A stretch of DNA of 64,000 bases, taken from NCBI GenBank assembly GCA_019638625.1, contig JAHBTK010000001.1, positions 62,001 to 126,000 on the forward strand, given 5' to 3'. Below the pieces are notes generated by a model, which saw only the letters and a list, made by a program, of their open reading frames with translations, was not told the DNA's origin and searched no databases. This document shows positions 17,960 through 26,551 of the stretch, piece after piece (position 1 is the stretch's first letter; every line of letters starts with the position of its first letter). The stretch is from Chitinophagaceae bacterium. Lineage in GTDB: Bacteria; Bacteroidota; Bacteroidia; Chitinophagales; Chitinophagaceae. The translations under genes and the position numbers were made by a program.

Positions 17960-18502
17960 ATGAATTGTACAAAATTATTTTACGGGATATTATTGGGAGC
18001 CTGCATGATATTTTGCATAAGCTGCGGTGCCGGCAGCCAGGGTAACCAACTTGCAGAAGATCAAATAAGCTCAAATACGGATACAAGTATCGTTCAACCT
18101 GGAAGTGACGGTTCCTTTCTTTTGTCTGCTGAAAATGGAAAAGCTATCGGGCCCAATATAAAGTATATGCCCGAATGGAAAGCTTTCGGATGGTTCAGCA
18201 ATACCGACCTGGTGGAATGGCAGGTCAATGTAAAGAAAGAAGGTTCGTATAACGCGGAACTGGAATGGTCTGTTTCGGATGAAGAAGCAGGGAAAGAATT
18301 TGTATTGGAAACCCAAACGGGAAAGTTAACCGGTTTGGTGGAAAGGAGCGGTTCCTGGGAAACATATAAGACGAAAGAAATTGGGTTCATCAAATTGGAT
18401 CCTGGCAAACAAAAGATAGTCTTTAAACCTTACAAGGATTTTGATTCAACGGGTGCTTTGCTCGATTTGCGAAGCATAAAGTTGACACCGGCCGTAAAAT
18501 AA
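17960..18502 (+). CDS. Small lipoprotein with DUF5077/CBM-like beta-sandwich
   Basis: This 180-residue lipoprotein has a lipobox at Cys22 (IFCISC) followed by a low-complexity linker and one beta-sandwich domain. The domain runs through IGPNIKYMPEWKAFGWFSNTD, VEWQVNVKKEGSYNAELEWS, a VLETQTGKLTG strand and ends LLDLRSIKLTP. This pattern resembles the galactose-binding-like modules attached to fucosidases and to planctomycete envelope proteins (DUF5077 type), which suggests binding of a sugar or glycoconjugate. It is the last gene of the co-directional run that begins at the sigma factor and may be an accessory surface binding protein. Assignment to the family is by pattern only. Confidence 0.65.
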   Translation: MNCTKLFYGILLGACMIFCISCGAGSQGNQLAEDQISSNTDTSIVQPGSDGSFLLSAENGKAIGPNIKYMPEWKAFGWFSNTDLVEWQVNVKKEGSYNAELEWSVSDEEAGKEFVLETQTGKLTGLVERSGSWETYKTKEIGFIKLDPGKQKIVFKPYKDFDSTGALLDLRSIKLTPAVK

Positions 18503-18568
18503 CCGGGTGAAATCCCCTAAGGCTTGCGGTGCTCATACTCTATCCGGCAAACCTTATAGATTCTGGTA

Positions 18569-19217
18569 CTACAACCGGTATGCCTTAAGATATCTTTCAT
18601 TCAGTTGTGTTTGCTTGTTTTCGAAGCTTACCTGCCTGCTTTATATAAAGGACAGTGTAACGATGCTTGTCTTCATAGCCGGTATATCTCCTTCACTCAA
18701 AATTATATTGCTGTTTTTGCTAGGCTCTAAAGAGCCTGCTTTGCCGGCTATGCCTAATAGTTTGGCAGCATTTAAAGGCTATAGCGCTTAATGCTTCTTC
18801 CTTTGTAAGTCTATATGCAGTTGCAATATCCGCATTGAAGGCAAGATTACGGTAACGGGTATTGCTGGCATCATCATTCAGGGCAAAAAGAATACCTGCA
18901 TTTTGCAATATGGAGGGGATGAGCGGCTGGTTTATATCGTCATCTTCAGTTTCCGGTAGGTTATGTTCAACGTTCAAAATCACGCCTATATTATTTTCTT
19001 TAAGAAGGAGAGCGATTTTCCAACTGTTGGCACTGCCGGCAATTACCGTATTAAACCCTAATTACCTGACCAGTTCAACAGCTATCGGTATCTGTTTCAC
19101 ATTATCGGCATGTATGAACAAAGACTGCTTTTTGTCGAACAGGTTTTTCAACGCTTCCAATTTCGGGTTCACATCAGCATGTTTTTCTTCCTGCAGGTAG
19201 ATTTTCCCCTGGTGAAG
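18569..19217 (-). pseudogene. Decayed imidazolonepropionase-like amidohydrolase, C-terminal fragment
   Basis: Reading the minus strand from 19217 gives a continuous amidohydrolase C-terminus: LHQGKIYLQEEKHADVNPKL, SLFIHADNVKQIPIAVELV, then an in-frame stop (TAA at 19062-19064), then LGFNTVIAGSANSWKIALLL, ILNVEHNLPET, ILFALNDDASNTRYRNLAFN, ATAYRLTKEEALSAIA. A one-base insertion near 18773 shifts the frame into LNAAKLLGIAGKAGSLEP, then a second in-frame stop (18641-18643) interrupts before the natural end ENKQTQLNERYLKAYRL at 18569. The IHADN and ALNDD blocks are typical of the metal-dependent amidohydrolase family. The 5' two-thirds is missing; the adjacent beta-helix gene abuts the fragment. 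The gene is dead by one frameshift, two nonsense codons and truncation. Confidence 0.8.
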
Positions 19218-19221
19218 AAAG

Positions 19222-20871
19222 CTATTGCGTGCAGGCGCCCGGCATTACCTTTTCACCTGTGGGGATATCCCTGTTACAATAATCTTTTGTATTAGAAAGA
19301 ATGTTGAAGTGATCACCGACCGGGAACAAGTGCTGCCGTAAAGAAGACCCCGGCAATACTTTCAATCTCCCGTACCTGAAATATTCCCCGGCATTATGAG
19401 CGGTTTTGCCTGTAAATATTTCCTGGTTTTTGAACATGGGATCTTTATTGATCCACAAAGACCTTCCCTGCCGTTTTTCCTGTGCAGGATTTTGATTGAA
19501 CCAGGACCGGAGCGATGTGAATCTTTGATGTTGCCACTGAATAAAATACTGACCGCTATAGGAGTAATAATTGTTATGCAGCAACAGGACGGCCGACGTG
19601 TCAACCGCTTCATCTGCGTTGATGATATTCACATTTCCTTTTGTAACAAAAATATTATTGGCGATTACCACATTCTTAAAATGTGGTCCCATTAAAGTAA
19701 TGCCGGCAGGGTTACCGTCAATGATATTTTTATCGTTTGTAAGAATAGTATTGTTATAAACATAAGCGTTGGTAACACTAAACTCCTTTGCTGCACCCCA
19801 TAGGGAAATACCGCCATAGTTATTTTTTCTTCCGTCATTGACACTCACATTGAATCGGACGATATTGTTTGTGAACGGGAATATGGCGCCATACTCCGCC
19901 AGCAGGTAGCCTGCTCCTTCGTTGTTATAAGAGTAATTGTACTGGAGAATACAATCAGAGGCGCCGCCGTCAATATCGAATCCGCCGCCGTCTTTAGTGA
20001 GACCTGCATAATTGTGGTGCGAGACACAATGCTGTATCACTGCATCTCTGCACATCCATACCCATATCCCTACCGGACCTCCCGCGCTGCAACGGTTGTC
20101 GGCCCCGTTTTCAAAGGCTTCGCAATATTCTATCAGTAGTCCGTCAACCATACCCATTACGATGCCATTGCCCGAATGATTCTGTGTTTTTGAAAGGATG
20201 CCGCGATTTCTATATGCTTTACAGTGAGCGATATAAAAATCATGGTGCTGATAGCCCATATGACTTCCATAGGAACCTATGCCACCTTCTCCGTTTTCAG
20301 TTGCATTACTATGAGTTATCCGAACATTGCTATATCCTTTGGCTGTAAGATTATCGTGACAACCGAACCCGATACCATAAGTGCGAAAGCCACTTACATC
20401 GCAGTGGGTAATGGTAATATCTGATGGGGCCTGCGAAGTATCATTGGAATAAAAATGAATACCGCTTCCTTTATTGCTGTTTACTCCCGACCCTTTGAAC
20501 TGTAGGGAAACCAGTTTTAAATGAGAGGTGTTGATGGCAAGGATACCTTCTCCGTCTCCTGCATCAACAATAGCTTTTCCTTTTCCATAACTCGTAAAAA
20601 CAACCGGCTTTTCGGCAGATCCGTTGTCGTTGGAGGTAAGTTTTATATTGCCTCTGAAAACAGTGCCTCCTTCCATAAACAGGCTGTCGCCGGGTTTAAA
20701 ATCGGTACGGTTAATTTTATCCAGCGTACACCAGGCCGTAGCAATACCCGAGCCATCGTAATCGTCGTTGCCGGCAGAAGACAGGTAATATTTTTTTCCC
20801 TGCGCCGCAATCATTCCGCCGGGCAGGAATAGTAGCAGAAAAATAATAAATGATTTCCAGTCCATTTGCAA
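19222..20871 (-). CDS. Secreted right-handed parallel beta-helix protein
   Basis: This 549-residue protein begins with a signal peptide (hydrophobic core FIIFLLLFLPGGMIAA, cleavage after AQG). The opening KYYLSSAGNDDYDGSG and DKINRTDFKPGDSLFMEGG is the usual start of pectate-lyase-like beta-helix proteins. The body has repeated N-rich, I/V-rich rungs (DITITHCDVSG, NVRITHSNATENG, AVIQHCVSHHN, CILQYNYSYNN), consistent with parallel beta-helix coils. Such proteins often bind or cleave polysaccharides, but no catalytic signature could be assigned. It is transcribed opposite to the SusCD locus, about 350 bp beyond its end if the pseudogene is ignored, and could serve it. The stop codon lies 5 bp from the pseudogene fragment. 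Confidence 0.8.
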   Translation of the reverse strand: MQMDWKSFIIFLLLFLPGGMIAAQGKKYYLSSAGNDDYDGSGIATAWCTLDKINRTDFKPGDSLFMEGGTVFRGNIKLTSNDNGSAEKPVVFTSYGKGKAIVDAGDGEGILAINTSHLKLVSLQFKGSGVNSNKGSGIHFYSNDTSQAPSDITITHCDVSGFRTYGIGFGCHDNLTAKGYSNVRITHSNATENGEGGIGSYGSHMGYQHHDFYIAHCKAYRNRGILSKTQNHSGNGIVMGMVDGLLIEYCEAFENGADNRCSAGGPVGIWVWMCRDAVIQHCVSHHNYAGLTKDGGGFDIDGGASDCILQYNYSYNNEGAGYLLAEYGAIFPFTNNIVRFNVSVNDGRKNNYGGISLWGAAKEFSVTNAYVYNNTILTNDKNIIDGNPAGITLMGPHFKNVVIANNIFVTKGNVNIINADEAVDTSAVLLLHNNYYSYSGQYFIQWQHQRFTSLRSWFNQNPAQEKRQGRSLWINKDPMFKNQEIFTGKTAHNAGEYFRYGRLKVLPGSSLRQHLFPVGDHFNILSNTKDYCNRDIPTGEKVMPGACTQ

Positions 20872-21040
20872 CGGAGTTTAGTCGTTCGGGAAGAATAGTT
20901 CCTCCTTCGGTATCCCGGTAGCAGATAAAATGATTGTCCGGGTTAGCCCTGAAATAGTCTAAGCATCTTTCCCGTTATATACATACCGGCAAGTAACGAT
21001 AAAACCGGAATATGCACAAGCCGGATAAAAAGATTTTTCT

Positions 21041-21766
21041 TCAGTGCCAGCCGACATTGGAAAGCATCATCCCTTTTTTTACAACGATCTCCGATCCTTC
21101 TGCCAGGAAAACAGAAACCGGTACTGTATTGGTGAGAAAATCGAACGGTGCTCCGTAAGTGTCTCCGAAATCAACCTCGATATTATAGCTTTTTACGGGA
21201 TATACCTGCCACCGCGGATGTGCTACCTCATATTCCGATGTCTTTGCGTCGCTCACTTTTGTGTAACCCCAAAAATGCTCGGTTATAAATTCTTCTTCGC
21301 TGCCTTCTTCAATTGACACCGGGCGATCTGCTGCTTCAACCTGTATGCTGTTCCAGTTGCGTTTCTTCCATTGGTAGACCACGGTCTGCGCCTTTCCGGT
21401 ATTTACCCAGGAATGTTTCATCGGCAGGGTTTGATAGTGCTCGCGGTAAAGACTGTTAGCAATAAACGTGATGGCTGCTTTGGGCACAATTTCCTTGATA
21501 AATACGACACCCTGTTTCCAACCGGTCGGCTGCCGGTGGCGGACATAGAAACGAAGGTTCACTTCTTCAAAATTGATATGAAAAGGTATCTGCAGTCCTT
21601 TTACACGGGTGTTTTGAAACATGAACCCTACAAGACTGACATAACATATATTATTCCAGGTATCTATTTCCGTACCGGCAGGCAGGTAATTCTCCAGGAT
21701 ATTTTTATCAATGGCATAGTTCGCCATCACCAGTTTTCTCCATTCTGCCCGTAAAAAAATTGCCAT
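21041..21766 (-). CDS. YqjF-like DUF2071 family protein
   Basis: This 241-residue cytoplasmic protein fits the DUF2071/YqjF family: FLRAEWRKLVMANYAIDKN at the start, ILENYLPAGTEIDTWN, YVSLVGFMFQNTRVKG, FEEVNLRFYVRH, KQGVVFIKEIVPK, and a C-terminal VYPVKSYNIEVDFGDTYG. Family members have an acetoacetate-decarboxylase-like fold, but no defined reaction. It follows the GntR-type regulator by 42 nt on the same strand and may share its transcript. Confidence 0.8.
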   Translation of the reverse strand: MAIFLRAEWRKLVMANYAIDKNILENYLPAGTEIDTWNNICYVSLVGFMFQNTRVKGLQIPFHINFEEVNLRFYVRHRQPTGWKQGVVFIKEIVPKAAITFIANSLYREHYQTLPMKHSWVNTGKAQTVVYQWKKRNWNSIQVEAADRPVSIEEGSEEEFITEHFWGYTKVSDAKTSEYEVAHPRWQVYPVKSYNIEVDFGDTYGAPFDFLTNTVPVSVFLAEGSEIVVKKGMMLSNVGWH

Positions 21767-21808
21767 CGCTACCGTTTTGTCTTAAAATCCCAAAATCGCA
21801 ATGTTCTT

Positions 21809-22852
21809 TTATAAAGAAGACCGGGTGGTCAACCGGAAGGGCACTTCAATATGCTCTTTGCTGCCACTCAGTATCAGTTCGGCTGCCTTTACGCCCATCT
21901 GGTAAAAGTCGGTGGAGATGGTGGTTATGCCGTTCAGGATTATTTTTTTCAATGCGGTTTCGTTGTAAGAGATCACCCCTATGTTTTTACCCACTTTAAA
22001 CTTCATTGATACGAGCCGTTCAACCAATGTTACCAGGTCAGCTTCCATCAGGTTGATATATACTTCACCCGAATGGATAGGTTCCGCGGCAATATTGTGC
22101 ACCACTTTATGGGTAAACGCATATTCCTGGCAGAACCGGTTAAAGCCCTTCAGAATTTCCTTGGGGTAGTAGCTTTTCTCAGGAAATATAATTTTCAGCG
22201 TATGATATTTGGCAAGCGGTTTTAATGCCTGCTCCAGTGCTTGGTATATATCCTTTTCAAAATTTTCATATACGCCGGCATATTCCCCGTCTACTTTTGT
22301 CAGTCTTTTATCCAGTAATACCAGTTTGTGCTTGGGGATGGTGTTGATTATTTCATGCTCGTTGTCTGCGCCGTCTATAAAATGGGGTATGATCACATAG
22401 TGCGAATACTCTTCACTGTTGGAGTTGCGGATCAGATTTTTAAAGAATGAATAATCATTGTTATAGATATAAAAATCTATTGCCGTGTCTTCGCCCAATG
22501 TCTCTACAAAGGCATCGTAAATAATTTTTTTATGCGAACTCAGTTTGTTGAAGAGCAGCATTACCCGCCTGCTTTGTTTGATATTGTCATTTACGATATA
22601 ATATCCTTTTCCGGGTACGGACCCCAACACGCCCATTTTCTTGAGATACTTGTATCCTTTTTCGGCCGTGTCCCTCGATATTTCCAGTTCAAAGCTGAGT
22701 TCGTTAATGGAAGGCACCAGGTCATCCTTTTTCAGGTTCCCCGATTCAATCGCGTCGAGTATGGAATGGGTAAGTTGCAGGTACTTGGGTGTAGCGGAAA
22801 ATTCATCTACCTGTACATGCTCAAAAAAAAGCTTGAATTTCATATCACTCAA
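21809..22852 (-). CDS. GntR-type transcriptional regulator with LacI-like sensor domain
   Basis: This 347-residue regulator has an N-terminal winged helix-turn-helix (about residues 15-85) containing PKYLQLTHSILDAIESGNLK, LVPSINELSFELEISRDTAEKGYKYL and VPGKGYYIVN, the standard GntR layout. The rest resembles the periplasmic-binding-protein-like effector domain of LacI regulators: strands such as IDFYIYNND, HKLVLLDKRL, LKIIFPEKSYYPKEI and IGVISYNETALKKIILNGITTIS, with the late TTISTDFYQMGVKAAELIL block. In Bacteroidota such proteins respond to sugars. An ATG nine bases downstream of the annotated one is an equally possible start. Targets are unknown; the DUF2071 gene downstream is the nearest candidate. 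Confidence 0.88.
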   Translation of the reverse strand: MSDMKFKLFFEHVQVDEFSATPKYLQLTHSILDAIESGNLKKDDLVPSINELSFELEISRDTAEKGYKYLKKMGVLGSVPGKGYYIVNDNIKQSRRVMLLFNKLSSHKKIIYDAFVETLGEDTAIDFYIYNNDYSFFKNLIRNSNSEEYSHYVIIPHFIDGADNEHEIINTIPKHKLVLLDKRLTKVDGEYAGVYENFEKDIYQALEQALKPLAKYHTLKIIFPEKSYYPKEILKGFNRFCQEYAFTHKVVHNIAAEPIHSGEVYINLMEADLVTLVERLVSMKFKVGKNIGVISYNETALKKIILNGITTISTDFYQMGVKAAELILSGSKEHIEVPFRLTTRSSL

Positions 22853-22976
22853 TCAGAATAAAACGACAATTTACATTAATAGCTTGTCTGCCGGGAATAA
22901 ATGTACATCAATGTTCTATAAATCCGGTGGCTTCCCGCAAATCCCAGTATCTTTATCCTAAAAAATAAGATAATAA

Positions 22977-23813
22977 ATGATAGAAGCAGGCGAATATTAT
23001 ACACTAAAGGTGCTGCGTTTGGCTGATCCCGGCGCTTACCTCGATGACGGGGTTGACGGCATTTTACTACCCGGCAGATATCTCCCGGAAAATATCCGGC
23101 CGGGAGATCCTGTGGAAGTATTTGTCTACCACGATTCCGAGGGCAGGCCGGTAGCCACCACCGAAAAACCATACGGAAAAGTAGGGGATATCGTGTTGCT
23201 GAAAGTGGTTTCGCTTACCCCCCAGGGTGCTTTTATGGATTGGGGGTTGCTGAAGGATATTTTTGTACCCAAATCGCAGCAGAAGTCGCGGATGTATAAA
23301 GACGAAAAATACTTGGTGAAGATATACCGGGATGCCCGGACCGGAAGGGTAGCCGCTACCGAAAAAATAGATGGATTTTTAAATAATGAAAATCTTACGG
23401 TAAAGGAAATGGATGTAGTGGACCTGGTGGTGTACCGCAGCAGCGATATAGGGTATGTGGTCATTATCAACAACAGGCATACCGGCATTATACACTACAA
23501 CGAAGTGTTCAGGAAAATGAAACCCGGAGACCGGTTCAAAGGATTTATCAAGAGGATAAGCGAAGAGAATAAAATAGATGTGGTAGCCGGCGAACCGGGC
23601 TACAATAAAGTGGGCGGTGAAGCGGAGAAAGTATTACACTTACTGGAGGAACATGACGGATACCTGCCTTTTAATGACAAGTCGGACCCCGAAGAGATCT
23701 ACGACTTTTTTGGCATGAGTAAGAAGACTTTTAAAATGACAACCGGCAACCTCTATAAACAAAAAAAGATTGCCTTTACGGATACCGGTATTCAATTATT
23801 ACCGGAGGCGTAA
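22977..23813 (+). CDS. CvfB-like S1 RNA-binding domain protein
   Basis: This 278-residue protein matches the CvfB/YitL family: an N-terminal S1-like barrel beginning GEYYTLKVLRLADPGAYLDD, a second S1 unit (GDIVLLKVVSLTPQGAFMDWGL, LLKDIFVPKSQQ), a third with GYVVIINNRHTGIIHYNEVF, and a C-terminal winged helix (GYLPFNDKSDPEEIYDFFGMSKKTFK). Relatives bind RNA and affect virulence-factor expression in Staphylococcus; the target here is unknown. It is divergent from the GntR-type regulator. Its 3' end forms one arm of a terminator hairpin that includes the stop codon. Confidence 0.85.
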   Translation: MIEAGEYYTLKVLRLADPGAYLDDGVDGILLPGRYLPENIRPGDPVEVFVYHDSEGRPVATTEKPYGKVGDIVLLKVVSLTPQGAFMDWGLLKDIFVPKSQQKSRMYKDEKYLVKIYRDARTGRVAATEKIDGFLNNENLTVKEMDVVDLVVYRSSDIGYVVIINNRHTGIIHYNEVFRKMKPGDRFKGFIKRISEENKIDVVAGEPGYNKVGGEAEKVLHLLEEHDGYLPFNDKSDPEEIYDFFGMSKKTFKMTTGNLYKQKKIAFTDTGIQLLPEA

Positions 23814-23826
23814 AGGCAATTTTTAT
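23769..23826. terminator. Bidirectional intrinsic terminator embedded in the 3' end of the S1 protein gene
   Basis: ATTGCCTTTACG (23769-23780) pairs perfectly with CGTAAAGGCAAT (23809-23820), and inside it CCGGTA pairs with TACCGG. TTTTTATT follows on the plus strand, and on the minus strand the stem is followed by C and a run of seven T. The arm on the left is coding sequence of the S1 protein and the right arm contains its TAA. It lies between two convergent genes and should stop transcription from both. Confidence 0.8.
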
Positions 23827-23841
23827 TAAAGAGAAAATAAA

Positions 23842-24405
23842 TTAGAAATTAAAGCCGAGGCGCAGTGCCAGCAGAGACGGTTTTACCGTAACCCCGTTTT
23901 TTTTCAGTATGGTGCTTTCATAACGCACGCCTACCTCGAACTTGCCCAAATTAGCGCCGATAGACGGAGCATAAGTGAATCCACCTATTCTCTCTTTAGA
24001 AATATCATCTATATCTACATCTTCATCCATGGAAGCGCTGTAAAAATTATAAATAGAGTAACCAGCTTCGCCCATCACGAAGAACTTTTCTGCGATGATG
24101 TATTTGTAGCCCAGTTTCAGGGGAACATTTGTGCCGATCTTAACGTTGTCCTCATCTACTTTTTTGGGCAGCATTAGCGAACCACCGGGGGTAAATGTCA
24201 CGTAGCCCGGACCAACTTTATAAGAGAACCTCAGGCTGAGCCCGAACTGTGAACTGAAGGCTTCTTTGATGTTTTCATCACCAACCATGGCGCCGCCTTC
24301 TATACCAAAGCCAAAACTGAATTGTTTTCCGTCTTTCTGCGCATACAGTTGATTGGTTGATACGAGCGCAAAAAATGCAATAACAAAGGAGAGTATCTTT
24401 TTCAT
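23842..24405 (-). CDS. Secreted outer-membrane beta-barrel protein
   Basis: This 187-residue protein has a signal peptide ending near QLYAQ (residue 22). The mature part alternates polar and aromatic residues in amphipathic strands (FSFGFGIEGGAMVGDE, FGLSLRFSYKVGPGYVTFTPG, LKLGYKYIIAEKFFVMGEAGYSIY, FEVGVRYEST) and ends with the strand LLALRLGFNF, with a terminal Phe typical of outer-membrane barrels. The length suggests an eight-stranded barrel of the OmpA/OmpX size class. The function is not known. It is monocistronic, bounded downstream by the shared terminator. Confidence 0.75.
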   Translation of the reverse strand: MKKILSFVIAFFALVSTNQLYAQKDGKQFSFGFGIEGGAMVGDENIKEAFSSQFGLSLRFSYKVGPGYVTFTPGGSLMLPKKVDEDNVKIGTNVPLKLGYKYIIAEKFFVMGEAGYSIYNFYSASMDEDVDIDDISKERIGGFTYAPSIGANLGKFEVGVRYESTILKKNGVTVKPSLLALRLGFNF

Positions 24406-24486
24406 AAAAAGGATTTAATGTAGCGTATTAACCTTTTTTCTCCATTTTTATTGTGTAAAAGGTTCACCGTTTTCGGGGCCGGCAAT

Positions 24487-25176
24487 TTATTTAAGCAGCC
24501 GATAACCAAAACAGGCTTCAAAGTTGAAGCCGGTAAACCTGCCACTGAACCTGTTCCGGGAGTTGAAGCTGATATTGGTAGTAGTGTATTGCAGCAGTAT
24601 ATCCGTATTGGGCATGTTTTCGGGAAAATGATAGGATACCCGGTTATTGCTTACACCAAGCCCCAGGCTGATATCAAACAGGAATCTCTTATTTCTTCCA
24701 AAAGCGCTTTGCATACCGGTTCTGCCCAATAGAAACCATTCCCTGTTAATGGTATGATACTGGTGCCAGACAGCGTACATTTGACCATTGTTGTTTTGCC
24801 AGTACCAGTCGGAAAAGCCGGTTCTCACATATTTGAAGCCACCGGTGATGGCGATATAGGGCCAAACCCTGGAGCGACTGTTAATTAACCGGTTACCGGC
24901 TATATAGTAGCGGATATCCTCCCGAAGTCTGAGCCCGCTTGTCTTTGCATGTCCGGTGGAATAACCGCCGTAAATATAGTCGGCGGCTGTTCTAACGGAG
25001 AAGGATGGGTGAAATCGGTATTCTGTCCCTACGGAAGCTGATACGTCGCTGTTCCAGATGGAAAGCGGCGTAAATGAAAGTGGCCAGCTTTTCAGCAGGG
25101 GCCTATTTTCATGTTTTTGGGCAAAAAGGTTACAGGTCATGAAAATAGCTACCAGGCATAATATGGGTTGATTCAT
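24487..25176 (-). CDS. Hypothetical exported protein, probably outer-membrane barrel
   Basis: This 229-residue protein has a short signal peptide (hydrophobic core ILCLVAIFMTCNLFA, cleavage near AQ). The mature sequence is rich in aromatic residues in alternating patterns (YRFHPSFSVRTAADYIYGGY, LREDIRYYIAGNRLI, WPYIAITGGFKYVRTG, FLFDISLGLGVSNNRVSYH) and ends FEACFGYRLLK, consistent with a barrel. I do not recognise a family. It starts 8 nt after the LVIVD lipoprotein gene, so it is probably the last gene of that operon. Confidence 0.6.
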   Translation of the reverse strand: MNQPILCLVAIFMTCNLFAQKHENRPLLKSWPLSFTPLSIWNSDVSASVGTEYRFHPSFSVRTAADYIYGGYSTGHAKTSGLRLREDIRYYIAGNRLINSRSRVWPYIAITGGFKYVRTGFSDWYWQNNNGQMYAVWHQYHTINREWFLLGRTGMQSAFGRNKRFLFDISLGLGVSNNRVSYHFPENMPNTDILLQYTTTNISFNSRNRFSGRFTGFNFEACFGYRLLK

Positions 25177-25184
25177 CGGTTCTG

Positions 25185-25922
25185 TCAGTTCAGGATTTCG
25201 GCCAAAAATTCAGGTTGAGCGGGGTCGCTTATATCATACAAAACCATACCGTTTTCAACCATGGCGATCAACAGGTTATTGATGGGGATGCAATCAAAGA
25301 AAGTGTAACCGGTTTTGGTGTCCAGTAGCACGGGAGCGGCTCCGTTACTAATGTCGAAGATGACCAGCCCCTGAGTTCCATCGCATACATACAGGTAGTT
25401 TCCGTATAAACCCAGGCCATGAGGGTTACTCAGGTTATAAGTGAATTTTAATTCCGGGGATTGCGCATTATCCTTTACATCAAATACCTGTAACGCGTTG
25501 GTGTTTCCCCAGCAGGTGGTTCCGGTCCTTACAGTCACGTAGGCGTAATGGTCGTTTGCCACTACCGGGTCGCAGGCCCTTACGTGAGAGGCAGACCCCA
25601 CATATTCGGGTTGGGCAGGGTTGGAGATAGAGAGAATATGCATTGCGTTCACGGTGCCGATAAAAAGCCTGTCTTTCCAGGGGTAAATCGTTTCCACTTC
25701 TCCCTCCATGCTTAGTTGCAACGCCCCAATGGGAGATGGTTTGCCGGCATTCTGCAGGCTGAAGGTGTGCAGTTTGTTACCGTCTACCACATACAAATGT
25801 TCACTGGCAATGATGAAGCGGGCTAACGACCCGCCGGTTCCTGTGCCCGGCCCCAGTTTATCGCTTTTTTCACAGGCGGCAATTGTGATCAATAACACCA
25901 CTATAACATGAATGCGTTTCAT
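25185..25922 (-). CDS. LVIVD-repeat beta-propeller lipoprotein
   Basis: This 245-residue lipoprotein has a lipobox at Cys17 (TIAAC). It contains several copies of the roughly 40-residue LVIVD-type repeat, recognisable by the recurring I-S-N-P-A-Q-P-E or equivalent turn: MHILSISNPAQPEYVGS, ALQVFDVKDNAQSPEL, GLVIFDISNGAAPVLLD and GMVLYDISDPAQPEFLA. The fold is expected to be a small beta-propeller at the outer membrane or surface. Function is unknown. It begins one base after the end of the similar upstream gene. Confidence 0.8.
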   Translation of the reverse strand: MKRIHVIVVLLITIAACEKSDKLGPGTGTGGSLARFIIASEHLYVVDGNKLHTFSLQNAGKPSPIGALQLSMEGEVETIYPWKDRLFIGTVNAMHILSISNPAQPEYVGSASHVRACDPVVANDHYAYVTVRTGTTCWGNTNALQVFDVKDNAQSPELKFTYNLSNPHGLGLYGNYLYVCDGTQGLVIFDISNGAAPVLLDTKTGYTFFDCIPINNLLIAMVENGMVLYDISDPAQPEFLAEILN

Positions 25923-25923
25923 A

Positions 25924-26445
25924 TCAGTATTTACATTTTGGGGATTGAATGATTTTTTTTGTCCATCCTTTTACTATTCCCTTGGAGGGGTCCGCACACT
26001 CAAAGTAGCCTCGTTCCGGCGGCAAATCGTGGTTTACCAGCGAAAATGCATTTCCAATCTTACTGACTACCTCCGGATCCCTGGTAGCAGTGATGTCTAT
26101 CACGATTAAATCGTTTCCGTTGTTGGTGTATAAATTGTTATGCAGAATGCTTATTTCCTGTGCGCCGGCTACGGGTATGAACCCCAGTTTTTCCGGCTGG
26201 GCAGGGTTGGAGATGGAAATGACATGGATACCCTTACCGTTGTCAACCTGGTACAACAGGTTACCTTTGGTATATATCTTCCCCGCATTTTCTATAGGAC
26301 GGGCGTCCTGGAATGCAATAACAGGAGTATTGATCTTTTCTTCGTAGAGAGGCACATATCCCTCCACTTCCTTAGGAGGCGCGTCATATCTTTCGCAACC
26401 GGCGAAGAAGATCACACAAACTGCCAGTAATAATGTCCGTATCAT
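25924..26445 (-). CDS. LVIVD-repeat lipoprotein, short
   Basis: This 173-residue lipoprotein has a lipobox at Cys17 (FFAGC). Two LVIVD-type repeats are visible: KGIHVISISNPAQPEKLGFI and NDLIVIDITATRDPEVVS. The C-terminal part carries two Cys residues in a YFECADPSKG context and near the end (SPKCKY), which may form a disulphide. It is shorter than the neighbouring paralogue and could not close a propeller alone, so it may pair with it. It is the first gene of a probable three-gene operon with the two genes that follow on the minus strand. Confidence 0.75.
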   Translation of the reverse strand: MIRTLLLAVCVIFFAGCERYDAPPKEVEGYVPLYEEKINTPVIAFQDARPIENAGKIYTKGNLLYQVDNGKGIHVISISNPAQPEKLGFIPVAGAQEISILHNNLYTNNGNDLIVIDITATRDPEVVSKIGNAFSLVNHDLPPERGYFECADPSKGIVKGWTKKIIQSPKCKY

Positions 26446-26551
26446 GTTTTGGATTGTTTAAATGTAACAGATCTACTTCCCGTGACAACCGGGAGGTACA
26501 AAGCATTGCATTTGTGGCAAAAAAATATTTGTGACAGTTTGTTGACAAATA

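Noticed and set aside
18507..18791. Plus-strand open frame after the small lipoprotein
   Set aside because: It is antisense to the amidohydrolase pseudogene and has no coding similarity.
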